Of a stretch of 64,000 nucleotides of DNA, positions 33,691 through 61,796 are shown piece after piece (position 1 is the first letter of the stretch; each line of letters begins with the position of its first letter). The stretch lies in NCBI GenBank assembly GCA_963931865.1, contig OZ007510.1, forward strand, positions 6,983,399 through 7,047,398, given 5' to 3'. The notes beneath the pieces are model-generated. The model was not told the origin of the DNA and ran no database searches. It saw only the letters and a program-made list of their open reading frames with translations. The position numbers were made by a program, and so were the translations under genes. The DNA is from Axinella damicornis. Its lineage: Eukaryota; Porifera; Demospongiae; Axinellida; Axinellidae.

Positions 33691-33977
33691 TGTTGTCCAT
33701 TGAAGTTACAGTATAATCACTGAAACTGAAGGTGCATGCAAGTGAGGGGCTGACTATAGTCATGAATAGGAGTCATGAAGACAAGCCTCCCAAGCCACAA
33801 ATGACATTCAGGACAACTTATCCCAGCTTACACAAATATCATCCACAAATAATGTGGTGCTAGTGAGTGAGTTACCTAGCTAATTCTCCTGCAGCTGCAT
33901 GGCTTGCCCTTCATAGCCTTCTTCAACAATTAGACAGCTCTATTATCTATGACACATGTACATGGTACGTACAATTA

Positions 33978-34026
33978 TAGCATCATTCCCAGGCTCGAGA
34001 GGGAGACCTGCATGGGAACGAGGCTA
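33978..34026. mobile_element. Foldback MITE, degraded
   Basis: TAGCATCATTCCCAGGC to GGGAACGAGGCTA. No clear flanking duplication. Confidence 0.55.
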
Positions 34027-34282
34027 TATAGTACAATTGAGGCTACAAAATACCCCCAAATGGCAGGGGATTTGATGTATGGACTTCCTAGCATGTGGAC
34101 TGCGTGGTCTATTAATTATCAACGACTCCAAATATCGATCCTAATTAACACTTGAGTTAACTTTTAGAATTCTGTGTCATATTCTGAGGGTAGCCACAGG
34201 ATGGGCAATACATGTACATTGTACACGTGAGAGCTACATGTATAAAATGGACGGATAGATACATGCATTGGTGCAGTAGTGG

Positions 34283-34387
34283 TAGCCTTGTTCCCAGGCC
34301 TCCGCCTAGATTTTATCTCGCAGCCGTGGAGAAAAAATCTCCACAGCTGCGAGATAAAATCTGGGCGGAGGCCTGGGAACAAGGCTA
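34283..34387. mobile_element. Foldback MITE, near-perfect palindrome, exact 9-bp duplication
   Basis: TAGCCTTGTTCCCAGGCCTC on the left, with its inverse GAGGCCTGGGAACAAGGCTA on the right. The arms (about 48 bp each) are almost perfectly complementary around a tiny loop. The 9-mer CAGTAGTGG flanks it at 34274-34282 and 34388-34396. The high arm identity suggests a recent insertion. Confidence 0.92.
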
Positions 34388-34575
34388 CAGTAGTGGTACG
34401 TATCCATCATGTAGATTAAGCAGGTTCATTTTAATTATGTTTTGTGAACTGCAGCTGCTTGTATGACATTGTAAAAACATTGAACATGATGAGCGCTAAC
34501 GTATGTTTGGAATTCCAAACAATGTGGTGGTGAGAAGTTCTGAGATAAATTTATGTAACTGTCTCTGTTTGAATG

Positions 34576-50251
<15,676 letters not shown>

Positions 50252-50417
50252 AATGGACAGTAGCTACTGAGAAAATGATAGGGTTCTACCCTTGACTTGG
50301 CGGTAATCAATCTACTGAGCATGCGCAGTGCGATTTGTTGTCTCATGCTTGATTTGAGTGGCGTAAATTTATCCGAACGTGTATTTCTAACACGAGGAGC
50401 AGAGAGCTTTTCCAGCA
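50252..50417. promoter_or_regulatory. Probable bidirectional promoter, TMF1 / LUC7-like
   Basis: Start codons at 50251 (minus) and 50418 (plus) leave 166 bp for both 5'-UTRs and promoters. No TATA box is evident; an AGCATGCGCAGTG motif at about 50318 resembles an NRF1-type GCGCATGC site. Shared regulation is inference. Confidence 0.65.
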
Positions 50418-53400
50418 ATGTCGGCCAAGGAACAGATGAGCAAAATGCTGGACCAACTTTTGGGACAAAACAGGGATGGTGAGTTAATAGATGGCTTTGT
50501 CTGCCAAGCAGTATGTAGGTGGGGTTCTCTGTTACCATTGTTTGTAATTACGAGGCCGAGGGCCCTTCAATAATTGTGTTTTCTGTGTTTGAAGACTTTC
50601 TTTATCCATCTCTTGTTGTGGCAGAAATTGGATCATAGAGCATTTAGCCTAAGGCGTAAAGTTATCTAATGCCATGGGGTTCAATACGTAAGTTATTCTC
50701 TGTGAGTTGACACACTATACTACCTCTACCTGTTAAAGGGTAGTCTAACTATCGCTGCAGCCTTGCCTTCAAGTGTACCGTACGAAGAATCCTGATTAGA
50801 GCTCATACTTTCCTAGCCTAGTACAGAACTTGTGCAATGCATATCATTATAGAGCGGTTGCATTGACGTCACAAAATCATGTGACTGAGTACTTCTGTGT
50901 GGCAAAAGAACATGGAGTTCAATGGCAGCTGAACGGAAACTACTGTCTCACTTGTACTCCATGTCGCGTAGCTGCTCGATCTAATCGGCATGGTAACTGT
51001 GCTACAGCGACAGTTCACACAGTGGTACTTTGTAAGTTCCAAGCTGCTTGCGTTTCTAAGATCACTGTAGAAATTACTGCTTCTTGCCACACACTCTTAT
51101 GAAAGAAACAGAGGGCGTTTCGGTTGTTTTACAGCCAGTGACGTCAAGTGCAACCGCTCTATTGGTCGTATCCAATCAACTACGTGCATCTCCATCTTGA
51201 GTGAACAGTACAGTGTGACCCACAAGCACAATAGCCACAATGGCCATGGTTTTGCACAAGCACAATAGCATTAGAGATGTGTAATATTCATTCCTGGTTT
51301 GCATCAATGTTTCGATGCTGGCTGGAGCTATGGAGCTTACCGCCATGCCTTCCGACAGTGTAGGAGTGACCAGTTTGCAAAGTGCATTCCATCCATCGTA
51401 AATGCTGCAGTTTGGTATCTGGATTCTGTTAGCAACGTTAATTGCATGAGGGCTGTTGATTTGTCAGGCACATACGGACAGTGTAGAATAAAATGTCTTT
51501 GATGCACTGATTTCCAACTTCATGATGATCTTGGAAGTCATGCTGTTCATAGAATAGTGTGCATGCCCAGGTAAGTTGCTGACATGGCATGCGAACATGG
51601 CCCTGGATCCGGTGAAGTGTTTATGACCTTACCCAAGAGCCTGCGGTCTTCATGACACAACAACTTGATTGTATGGCTCTTATCTTTATGTCACTTTGCT
51701 CTGTATTGCATACGTGTGTGTGTATGTGTGTGTGTGTGAAGAGGAAAAGAGGAGGAGTTGCAGTTGTTTAAACCACTTGCTAGTGGAAGTACATGTAGCC
51801 TTCCACTCTACCATTTTGGAGGTCAAAGTTGCACGACAGTTGTACAGCAAACAGCATTAATACATTCAAGACGCTTATTAGTGTGGAAGCAACTGGCCAA
51901 GTTAGTTTGCTGTAAGCATGACATCACCTGGGGAATCTTGGTCTACATCACTAGGAGCTGGTCAACATCATCTAACCTCAAAAAAGACCTCCAAAATGGT
52001 GGAAAGGATGTGGATGGTAACGAATGTATTTGGGTGATTCCTTTTGACTCAGCCCTGAAGGTAGTGATAACAGGAACAAGAAGCAGTACTGTAATTTATT
52101 CAGCTCAGGCGATGATCTAGTTGTCCTCAGACATCTTTCCTGGGCCTTCACCCCAGCTGCTTGCTCAAACAACATCTGGGGATGAAGCCCGGGAATGTGG
52201 CTGTTCGTTTCTTAGACGGTCAAATGTGTTTGATGTCATCTTGCTCATCAGGAGATGCCGATGGCCGGGAGAGGCACTTCACCGATAAGGATGTGTGCAA
52301 ACCGTTCCTGTTTGGGATATGTATCAACGAACTCTTCGTCAACACTGTGAGTGATACTAGTTACCCTTGCACCTTGGTTAGAACAATTCACCTGCTATGC
52401 ATTTACGTTTCAGATTGTGTGATGATCTATTATACTCAGGGTTAGCTACGTCACTCTGCACAAACACTTACAAACAGATGTGCTGACACAACCACACACA
52501 TGCACACACACACTCGATACTCTCTCTCACTCGACTTTACCTTCTTCACTCCCACTGCTCCTCCCTTCCAGCGTGCAGAGCTGGCAGACTGCCCCAAAGT
52601 GCACTCCCTCACCCTGAAGGACGAGTACGAGATGGCCTCCAAGAAAAGGGACTACCACTATGAGGAGGAGGTGCTGGAATTTCTCCGATCCTTCGTGAGG
52701 GACAACGAGAGGAAGATTGACTCGGCCAAGAAGAGGTTGGATCTTGTGGAAGACAACCCAGACATGGAAGCCAAGGTAGCCCTTCTGTCCTGTTGCCACA
52801 ACACACACCTCCCTCTCCCTCCTCAACTACGCACACCTCCCTCAACTACGCACACCTCCCTCCGCCTCAACTGTGCACACCTCCGTCTCTCCTCTTTACT
52901 CATCCACCTCTCCCTCTCCATCCATACTCCCACCTCGCTATGATTAGTTCATAAGTTGTCAAACTAGCTTTGCATTCTAGGCATACAGTTGCGGTCAATA
53001 TTTACGTTTCGTTTCCGTTGTACGATCGTTGCATGGTGCGAGCGTTTGCGTTCCGTTTTACGCACAACGATAGGAAAACGAAACGGAACTGAACATAAAA
53101 CGATCACATCTGGCGTAGAACGTAGTATGAACCGTTACACGTGGACTGTCAAAAGTGTTTTCGACGCATTTCAAGTTGCCAAAAGCGTTTTTCAAGTTGT
53201 CGTGCCGTTGTTGCACACTCGCGCAGGAGTCAACTTTGTCTCTATTGCTTAGCTAGGGACTACTAATGTCAAACCAACACTCCATGAACCCAGTGGCGCA
53301 GCCACTCCCACTTGGTGCTCTCTTGCTCAGAATGTTGGTGGCGGTACCGAGCAAGAGAAAATTGGTCTACATTCATGTAGCTTGTCAGACTAACATGGCA

Positions 53401-56400
53401 TATACCCACACAAACACTGAATTGTGTAAGCTACGTGTATGTACATGCATGTACATGTATATTTATGCAAACACGAGCAGCCAGCATACTCAACATGTTC
53501 CAAGGCGCTCGGTAATCATGCTGATGTTTACTTTGTGTTCCAAAGTTCGTTCTGTTCTCACTACCCAGGCTCAGCAGATCCACGACCTTGCTGTGCAGAT
53601 TGGAGAGAAGGTGGCCAAGGCTGAAGCTCTAGGTAAATACATGGTATCTGTGTGATGATCTAGAGCTTCCACATGCGTAAAATCAAGCCCCCATAATGAG
53701 CAATCAAGAAAGGCACGTGAAAGTCCTGACTACACCGTTGTGATCGCTGTTGTTCACTACAGGTTTTTGTTATCTTCCACCCATACACCTGTACACACAC
53801 ACCCTCAGGTGCGGAGGGTAACGTGGATGAGTCATTGACAGTGATGAAAGAGGTGGAGGAGATCAAGGCCAAGAAGAAGGCTCTCGAGGATGAGTACCAC
53901 TCAGCCATTCCCCGCCACACTGTCCAACAGCAGAAGCTGCGTGCGTGTGAGGTCTGTGGTGCGTTCCTGAGCATGTATGACAATGACAGACGCCTAGCCG
54001 ACCACTTTGGAGGCAAGCTACACATTGGGTTTGTCACCATCCGTGAAAAGATCAAGTACTTGGAGGTGAGCTGCAGAGGTTTCCTCTTATGTATAGTACA
54101 ACCAAGTCTTTTAACAAACGTCTAACGTCTGGACGCATCTTGAGGTTGTGTCTGCGTCTGTGCGCCTGCGTTCATCTGCATACAGAAGATTAAACATCCG
54201 TACGTGTCTGGATGTAAATGGATCTCGGTGCAGAGTACAAAATAAGGTCTAAAATTTGGTAGGACGTTTGTCGGAACAAAGTCAATTTTGATTGGCCACT
54301 TCTTAAAAATGCTCGGACAAAAAAATTTCGGACAAAAGGTGTTTTCTTTCCTAGTAGCACTAATATGCATTTGTATCACTTTGCATGAGTACTTTTATTG
54401 TCATAATAACGAGGGGCAACCGCACCCTGGTAGCCGTTGCAACCACGGTTTCCACTCGCAAGTATAGTAGCGCAATTCGTTCCAATTAACGCACATGCCA
54501 CGTGGCAACCACGCTCAGGTCGATCGCTAGCAATGGCAGCCAAAGGGAAGACAAGAAATTATTACAGCGCTCACAACTTAGCCAGCACGGTGAGTTTTAG
54601 CATGTAAGCATCTTTGTGGGCCCTTTGTAAGAGCTGTACTTGCAACGAAAGTTGAAGACAGCGCTCGAGCAACGGCGGCCGACGGCACGAGAAAAGCACT
54701 TGTATCTCCACCACCAAGGTGTCTCAGCACAATTATTTTGCGTTTGTATCACACATGATAGCGCTATCTACAGTAGACCTTACCTGCGAGCTGTACCATG
54801 CTTGACGGGATATAATGAACTTCACACGTACATGCGTATCCAGACTCCGCCCAATCGCGTAATTGTTCGGTCGGTAAGACCGACTAAGTAACATTTTGCG
54901 CGGCCAATTCGATTAATTGCTCGGAAATTGGCCGATGGCCGACTGTTATTTTGTACTCTGTCGGTGTCTGGACAAGTCTTTTGTTCAAGGACTTTCAGGA
55001 TATACTGTATGTGCTAGTAGCTTATGAGTGCAAACCTTGAAAGAGCATGCACGCCATCCAAATACTCTATCTAAAAGGTTCCATTGAATTCCCACTGTTC
55101 CAAATAGTCATTCCCCAAGTGAATTTGACAACATGTTCTAGATGCTGCTTCCCTGCTGCTCCTACATGTACATGTAGGTTGATACTCCCCCTCTTCCAGA
55201 TGATGTGCATACCGAAACTAACTAATTTGGAAGTGGAGCTACACACTTGTTTGCTTTTTGTGCCCAGCTCCAACATGTGTATACATACATGTACATGTAC
55301 CTAAACAATATCCCTTTGTGTCTGCTGTTGCATAACAGGATATTGTCAAACAGAAGGAGGAGCAACGTCGCTTGGAGAGAGAAGAGTTTCAAAAGGAGAG
55401 GGAGAAGAGGAGGAGAAGCAGGTATGTCTGTGCTGTGGAGTTAGTCAGATCCTCGCCTCATTCCCAGGCTCAAGACGGTGAGGAGAAAAGGGCCTGGTTT
55501 CCACTGTTTGCGCATGCGCTAAATCACAATGGAATTCCACCGGCACCGTGGACGTTCGATTATGTTTGTACACTCATGACATCGAAGTGGATAACGTGAT
55601 CCGTACAGTTAACTAGCTAACTATATAGTAAGCGAGTGGCGTGCGTTACAACAACTCTCGATCGTGCTCTCCTATGCTCTCAGGTGGCAAGGTGCTCCTG
55701 AATTGAGCTAGAACAGTGACCTAGCTGCGATTGAAAGATGGGATGTTTTCGTCTGGCTACCATTGCACCAACCGGGTGGAGTCAATATGCTATCAGACTC
55801 TTTCGTTTGTTTTGAATAACAAATGTCGGGTAAGTCTGTTGCTGGTGGCAGTGCAATTGTGGTTGTGTCGCCTCTCATCTCGCGGATGGAGAACCAGTGG
55901 ATAACGTCACATGCTCGACCATGTGACTACAAAGACGTCATTTGCACCCTCCCCTTATGAATACGTGTCACGGTTACAGGTAATTAGGCGCATGCGCAAA
56001 CAGTGGAAACCAGGCCCTTTTCTCCTCCCTCTCTCGGGCCTGGGAATGAGGCTAGTCAGCTCCGCAATTGGTCTGTCATTGCCCAAGTGAAGTTAAACTG
56101 TGCAGTCTAAGGAGTAGTTGTTTGCCCTCTCCACCATCCTAGGAGCAGAAGCCGAGAGCGCCGGAGGAGTCGCAGTCGAGATAGAGAACGTCGTCGTACC
56201 AGGAGCGGAAGCCGAGATCGTGACAGGAGGAGGGATAGAGACAGGGACAGGGATCGGGAGAGGAGGGATAGACATCGTGACAGGAGTAGAAGCAGAGAGA
56301 GGTGTGTGTGGTGGGGGGGGGGGGGGGTCACTACAGTTCATCCTGTCGAGCAGGCACATATATGTTCAATCAACCTTTCTCTTGTGTACTAGGGATCGTG

Positions 56401-56450
56401 GTCGGCGCAGGGACAGATCTCGCTCAAGGTGCGACAGTGTGCTAACTTAG
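50418..56450 (+). CDS. LUC7L: LUC7-like U1 snRNP splicing factor
   Basis: U1 snRNP-associated protein that helps choose 5' splice sites. Exons: 50418-50478, 52252-52346, 52572-52775, 53569-53632, 53809-54065, 55339-55421, 56143-56301, 56393-56450; phases agree; 326 aa. MSAKEQMSKMLDQLLGQNRD starts the LUC7 domain. Zinc finger 1 is CCCH (VCKPFLFGIC .. ADCPKVH). Zinc finger 2 is CEVCGAFLSMYDNDRRLADH then FGGKLH, with EGNVDES before it as in LUC7L/LUC7L2. Residues about 228-320 are a charged then RS-rich tail (SRERRRSRSRDRERRR). Finger 1 and the following GIC-NELF-NTR stretch look more like LUC7L3, so the paralogue assignment is tentative. The last exon may instead splice at 56428 (AAG|GTGCGA). 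Divergent from TMF1. Confidence 0.92.
50851..51160. mobile_element. Inverted-repeat MITE in LUC7-like intron 1
   Basis: AGAGCGGTTGCATTGACGTC on the left is the inverse of GACGTCAAGTGCAACCGCTC on the right with one mismatch. It is 310 bp and non-coding. The AT flanks do not allow a firm target-duplication call. Confidence 0.8.
51165..52250. other. LUC7-like intron 1, remainder
   Basis: Apart from a short GT tract near 51715-51738 I see no repeat, RNA or exon. Confidence 0.4.
54130..55330. other. LUC7-like intron 5
   Basis: Intron 54066-55338. No supported feature; a few ACATGTACATGTA-type alternations near 55166 and 55290. Confidence 0.4.
55453..56054. mobile_element. Large foldback MITE (602 bp) in LUC7-like intron 6
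   Basis: Left end TCGCCTCATTCCCAGGCTC, right end CGGGCCTGGGAATGAGGCTA. The arms include GGAGAAAAGGGCCTGGTTTC then CACTGTTTGCGCATGCGC, inverted at 55990-56030. The flanks GTCAGATCC (55444-55452) and GTCAGCTCC (56055-56063) match at 8 of 9. The central 450 bp are not inverted and may be captured host DNA. Confidence 0.85.
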
Positions 56451-57010
56451 TTGGTGTACGTGTAGATGGTGTTTGGCTATGGGTTGTACATGTGACTATC
56501 TTGTCAAATCTGACTGGATAGTAAATTGTAAGATAGCAGTGTCTTCCCTACAGGGGGCTTTATGTCTGTTCTTACCTTTTCAGATGAAGAAAGTTCCTGT
56601 TTGCTGCCAGCAACTGAAGAAACTTATATACAGCATTTGTGAACCTTTGCCGCAAGTTTTGCTGGATAATATTTGTACATGGAAGTTTTTTCTTTATTTG
56701 AAGGAATTTAATTATCTCCGTGCGGACTACTTGGCCACATTCTCAGGGATTGTTCACAGGCTGATTGCTGCTTAGTTCTCAGGCCAATACAAAAGAGAGA
56801 CCGCCTCGGTTTCAGCATGTATAATGGCTTCAGTGATGACAGTTTGTTTCCCAGACCCAAGAGAGTTGTCTCAGTCAATCCTAGGAACAAGACTATAGCT
56901 GTGGAGGGCTGTAAGGAAGTGTACAGTATGGCTGCAGGACAATGATGATGATAGAATGTGATAAATTCCACCCAAAAAAAGAAGAAAGAGAATTCCACAA
57001 TAGCCCGCCA
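56451..57010. other. Convergent interval, LUC7-like / dioxygenase 3' ends
   Basis: Both 3'-UTRs should lie here. No further coding exon can be supported; the frame at 56473-56775 has no family resemblance. Confidence 0.5.
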
Positions 57011-60000
57011 TCAGTAAGTGTAGATTCTTTTCAGTCTTCTGCGGGTATCCTCTTGAACTGTGATGGGAGGGTACTTGCCGGACCCATCAATGCACTCCAC
57101 AAGCACCTCATTATCAGGCTGTACAAAGAAGGCCAGAGACTGCCTCGGTGCTCTCTTCTTTGTTTCTTGCTCTGGAATCAGCACCTTGTGTGGCTGCAGA
57201 GAAACAACACCAATTGTCCGTCTAGCACAAATATTCCAAAGGACAACATCGGCAGTTAGAGACTGTCTTATTTCATCCCTCCTAGGCTAAAGATAACTGA
57301 GTATGAAGTTTAATAGCCTTGATCCGAGGGTCAAATGGTCTGGGAACAAGGCAGGGCGTTTAGCAGCTTGAGAAACAATGTATCAGGCTGTTACCGTTGC
57401 AAGGTAGAGATCACTGGTCCATTGTTGCATGAGAGCCCCGAGGTTGATCAGCACAGCATCCGGCATGTAGGGAACATCGATGTAATGATCACTACACTTC
57501 ACCTGGAATGAAGAAAAACACTTTCGGTGACAGTTTGCAGAAATGGCAATTTTCATGTTCCTAGTTCTCAACCTGCAGCCCCCCACTGGGGTCCAGAAAG
57601 AGCAGTGTAATAGAGCCAAAGTCCACATGCTCTCCACATCGCAGCTGCCCTGGCTTGACCTCCCTGTCAGGAGGGAGGGGAGGGTAGTAGAGGAGACGTA
57701 GTGTTGTTAAGTTGTGGTCAGACCCAAGACCCATCTTGGAGTGAGCCTTGACAAAGTACTGGGGATCCTGAGTTAAAACAGAAAACTGACACTCACTCTA
57801 CTTCTACTCGAATGGCTTCATTCTAACACCACTGTTTTCAAGTGATGGGAATGAGGCTACCAAATCACTAATACTATACCATACCTGTAACTTCAGAGCA
57901 TAGCCCATGGCCTCCACTATCGTGAGGGCTAGTTTCATACATCCCTCAAATAACTCTGTCACTGTGGGCTTGAATGACGGGACCAGTGCATCTGGATAGG
58001 CCTACATGTGGATGGAGAGGAGGAGAGGATGGTCCAACTTGCACAATGTCATAATACTGCGGGGGGGGGAGTACTGGAAAGTACTGCACAAAACAAATTA
58101 AATTCACAGACGTGCAGAAATCCCTCTCCTACTAGCATGGCTTCTTTCAGACTTCGACAGTTGGCATCTGGGGCAACTGAGCACATGTAAACAGTGTGAA
58201 CCAGACTCTCCTCCCATGCACGAGGGCCAAGAACAAGGCTACCTAAGGTGGAGCCCTCCTGGTCATTCCTTCAATTCTCAATGAGAACAAGGAAGATAGT
58301 CACCCCACCAGATCTTGCAACCAGGTGCATGTGTGCACAGGAGCCATAAGTTGTCCAATCCCAGGCCAGAAGTGATGAGAGGTGTGGTGCACGTTGTGAA
58401 GCTCAAGACGTTAGTATGCTTGCATGACTGCATGCACTGTATGCATGTTCTGCCATAAATGAGACTTCATTGACTCACCTGGGAATTGTGTAATTCGCAA
58501 ATGTTGTAGCATTCCTTCAGGTCACCTGGTCTTGGAGGGTCAACACTGTACAAATGAATAAGGCCTTAATGATAGTTGTGACCAACTCTTGGTTCCCACC
58601 ACAAGTTGTATGTCACATCCTTTGATTTGAGCTCCAGATTGATTCCACTTGCAGTAACCCTCACATCCTACCCATGATGTCACATGTGGCAAATGCGGTG
58701 CACCCACATCCATTTAGCCACATCACATTCCTTGGCTGTTAACTGAGCTACTTTTCAGGGCTTAGTTGATGTCGCAGTTGCTTCCTGCACAAAAAGTTAG
58801 CCTTGTTCTCCTTGTTGTGTGCTGAGATCCACTTTCAGACATTCAGCAGGAATCCCAGCAGTGCTACATTAGCAGCAGTTTACACTTTTATTCTTAGCTT
58901 GTGAACCCGCAAACAATAATATAATGTGATGTTACGTGTGCATTATTTCTCGGGTAAGCCATAAGCTAACCACCCATGAAGCAGCCTGGGAATGACGCTA
59001 ACTGTATTAGCCTCGTTCCCAGGCCTTTGACACTTTCGGATACTGTTAGCGATATAGAAGGCCTGGTAATGAGGCTAAGCTGTATAGTACGAGGTGGTGG
59101 ATGCATATCCACGACATGAGTGTATGACCATTCTGAAAACTGACTTTGCCCAACCCATTTCACTAGCCTGTCAGCAATGCAGTTCCCACCTGAACATCAG
59201 AGAAATCAGTAAAACGCTATAACTGTGCCCAATTCAGTACCTGCAAATAATACCTTTCTTTCTCCAAACAGATGTATCCTTGGAAGTCATTTCCCATCCT
59301 GGCATAGTAGTTCTCCTTCTCCTTGACACTATGAGCGAAGAACTCTGTCGTAACCTCAAATGCTCTGTCAATCTGGACCAATAGAAAAGAACACCTAAAT
59401 TCCATATAATACATCACTTGCTGGAGATTAGAGTTGCCAACACTGTGGATAGGAAAGGTGGAGAGCTTCCAGACCCTCTTCCTCATCATCATAGAATCAC
59501 AGTTGCTGTGTTGAAGTTATACAGTGTGAGAACTATGCCCTCTATTGCCTCAGAGCACAGATTATGGTTAGGACTAGCTAGGGCAGGCAACTGAACCCGA
59601 AGTGTCAATTACGTACTTTGAAGTACCTCTGTCATGCTTTACCTGTATTTTAGTCAAGTCAATCCTCAGGGTAGAAATTCTAGACACGCACATGAGTGAC
59701 TATTACTGCTGGTTGAACCACCGTGGGTTTGTGCAGGCTTTGAGCTGAAGAAAGCACCTGTTGAATGTGTTCTGCTGTACATGTACGAGGTACACCTTCA
59801 CCAAGATGGAGGAGGGTGTCAACATACCTTATCCTCTTCATGTTTATCTTATAATGGTACAACTGAAGAGAAATCGACCCCTGTAACAGCCGATCTGGAA
59901 ACTTCACCCTCAGCAACTTCGGTGAACCGATACACATGCCGAGCCCAGTGTAGCTACACAGGGCCAGATTCCATTCCAACTGTTCTGCAAGGCTGTAACA

Positions 60001-60931
60001 GCTGCTGTTTAAAGCAGGCTAGCAGGACTATGAGAAATGCAGGGCTATACTCTGCAACTTCTGGGACAACACCGTTGCATGGTACGTAAGTTCCCAGACC
60101 CTTTCACCCCTTGCAGAATGGATTCTGCTTGCAAGAAATGGACCCAATGCTAACTGGGTCCTGTGTGGCATGACGCTAGTTTCGGAACCAGTTTGGTTCC
60201 CGGCCCACACCGGAAACGAAACACAGAAGAGTCTGGGAACCAAACTAGACCCTTTGCACAGGGAGAAGGATAGGAGGGATCTGGGCATGTGCTTGACAGA
60301 ATGCATTTATGCGTGGGTAATTAGTAATCAATGGCAATACCACACGTACAATCATCATCAACCTGTTCGTTGCTCTGAAAGCCTGGAAACAATTCATTTC
60401 CATGACGTCATTTGCCATCTACGATTCTGATTCGTCAGACCGGTCAACATTCCGTCCTGGGGGCAACTCGAATGCAAGCACATGCCCAGACCCAGGAGCC
60501 CATAACGGGAAGGAGCATCCATATGGGGTGCCATCTGTGCCAAAAATCAGTCTATCACTACATTTATAAATGTGTTGCTTACATTTATAAATGTGAAGCT
60601 ACATTTATAAAGTAGCTTCACATTTATAAATGTAAGCATCACATTTATAAATGTAGCGATAGACTGATTTTTGGCACAGATGGCACCCCATAGGTCTCAT
60701 GTTGTTCAAGTTGGTGGCTACATGCAAGCATCTCCTGCCCACCATTCTCCTGTCAATGCCATGGTTTCTGATGAACACAAATCCCACTGTGGTGAAGGCA
60801 GAGTGTAGTTCCTGTACAGCATCACAGCTGGCCAGACAATCGGAACAAGACAGCACCTTCTCGAAGTCGACCACTGGAATTGACATTGCAACACTAGGAA
60901 TAGATACACCAGCCATTATCGAACGCAGCAC
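57011..60931 (-). CDS. 2-oxoglutarate/Fe(II) dioxygenase, isopenicillin N synthase-like
   Basis: A non-heme iron oxygenase of the 2OG-FeII_Oxy/DIOX_N group. Exons: 60931-60743, 59372-59254, 58545-58479, 58001-57885, 57767-57573, 57502-57395, 57193-57011. Phases agree; 325 aa, normal for the family. DIOX_N start: IPVVDFEKVL and FVFIRNHGI. Catalytic core: LRLLYYPPLP; iron ligands His211 and Asp213 in CGEHVDFGSIT and His267 in PHKVL; 2-oxoglutarate-binding RxS at Arg282/Ser284 (APRQSLAFF). INLGALMQQWTSDLYLAT is the conserved segment before the second His. All ligands are intact, so the enzyme should be active. The substrate is unknown. Translation may start at 60931, 60916 or 60886; the last removes a short leader and fits the family best. 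Confidence 0.92.
59008..59077. mobile_element. Foldback MITE, 70 bp
   Basis: TAGCCTCGTTCCCAGGCCTT to AAGGCCTGGTAATGAGGCTA, in dioxygenase intron 2 (59253-58546). The flanks ACTGTAT / GCTGTAT suggest a decayed duplication. Confidence 0.75.
60522..60692. mobile_element. Near-perfect 170-bp palindrome with internal repeats
   Basis: TATGGGGTGCCATCTGTGCC at the left end is mirrored by GGCACAGATGGCACCCCATA at the right end. The inner arms contain four copies of the self-complementary ACATTTATAAATGT plus a half copy at the centre. It lies in dioxygenase intron 1. TA at both outer ends would fit a mariner-type MITE; a target duplication beyond TA is not seen. Confidence 0.88.
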
Positions 60932-61790
60932 ACTTATAAAGACGGAACAGCTACGTAAGTTCTGTCTACTAGTCTAACAACAAGCTAGCCCTTCGCTTTC
61001 TCCAGCGCGCGATCGCTTTCAGTATGCGCGCGCGGAGAAGTAAGGTCTACTCGGTACGAAAGAATGCAATTAATCTTACTTCACGTCCGTTTACGTCATA
61101 ATAATAATTATTCCAATTAGTGCAACTGCGATTCTGGCCCGCTAACCTCGTTGTCTGTTTGTACTTCTGTCTGTTTGGTTGTTGTGCAGGAGAACAGCAA
61201 TCGCAGGCAACTTCAGACAGTCCTCAACGCTTGTACCGAGCGATTTGAAAGATCACCACGTGACAGCTGCAATCTGATTGGCTCTACCCGATTTCTAGTA
61301 GAGCCCAAGCAATTCCTAGCGGCATAGCCAGACATACCAAACCAATCGTTCACTTTTTGATAAAAGCACCAAAATTGGTACACATGTAGATTAATATACT
61401 GTGAACATTTTCAGATATTGAGGCATGTGAAATTGTGCCTGCATCAGCCGTGGTGGGCGGTTTCCAAAATGGCCACCATGCAACATTACCAAATTTGGCA
61501 ATGTTGTCTTAAATGACTCTTAGTGGCAATCCTTCAAGCCCTTCTACACTTGAAACACAAATTTAACACCTGACTCAGTCTCACTGAGAGAGGACTCATG
61601 TAGTGGACAGTAGCGGCTATATGAAAGAGAGAGGGGGCAGCTAGGTGGGCGGGTGATTGAATAACCCATAGCTACTTTACTTGCTACTGCTACAGCTTGC
61701 AGCTGTCTCCACAGCTAGTGTTGCTAATGTTTGTGAATAATCAGCTCCACCCTGGCTCACCATTGTCTGGCGTCCCATACACTTTAAAAA
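60932..61790. other. Upstream region of the dioxygenase gene
   Basis: The promoter of the minus-strand dioxygenase gene must lie just right of 60931. A GCGCGCGATCGC/GCGCGCGC segment is at 61004-61040. No plus-strand gene was recognised. Confidence 0.4.
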
Positions 61791-61796
61791 TTAATG

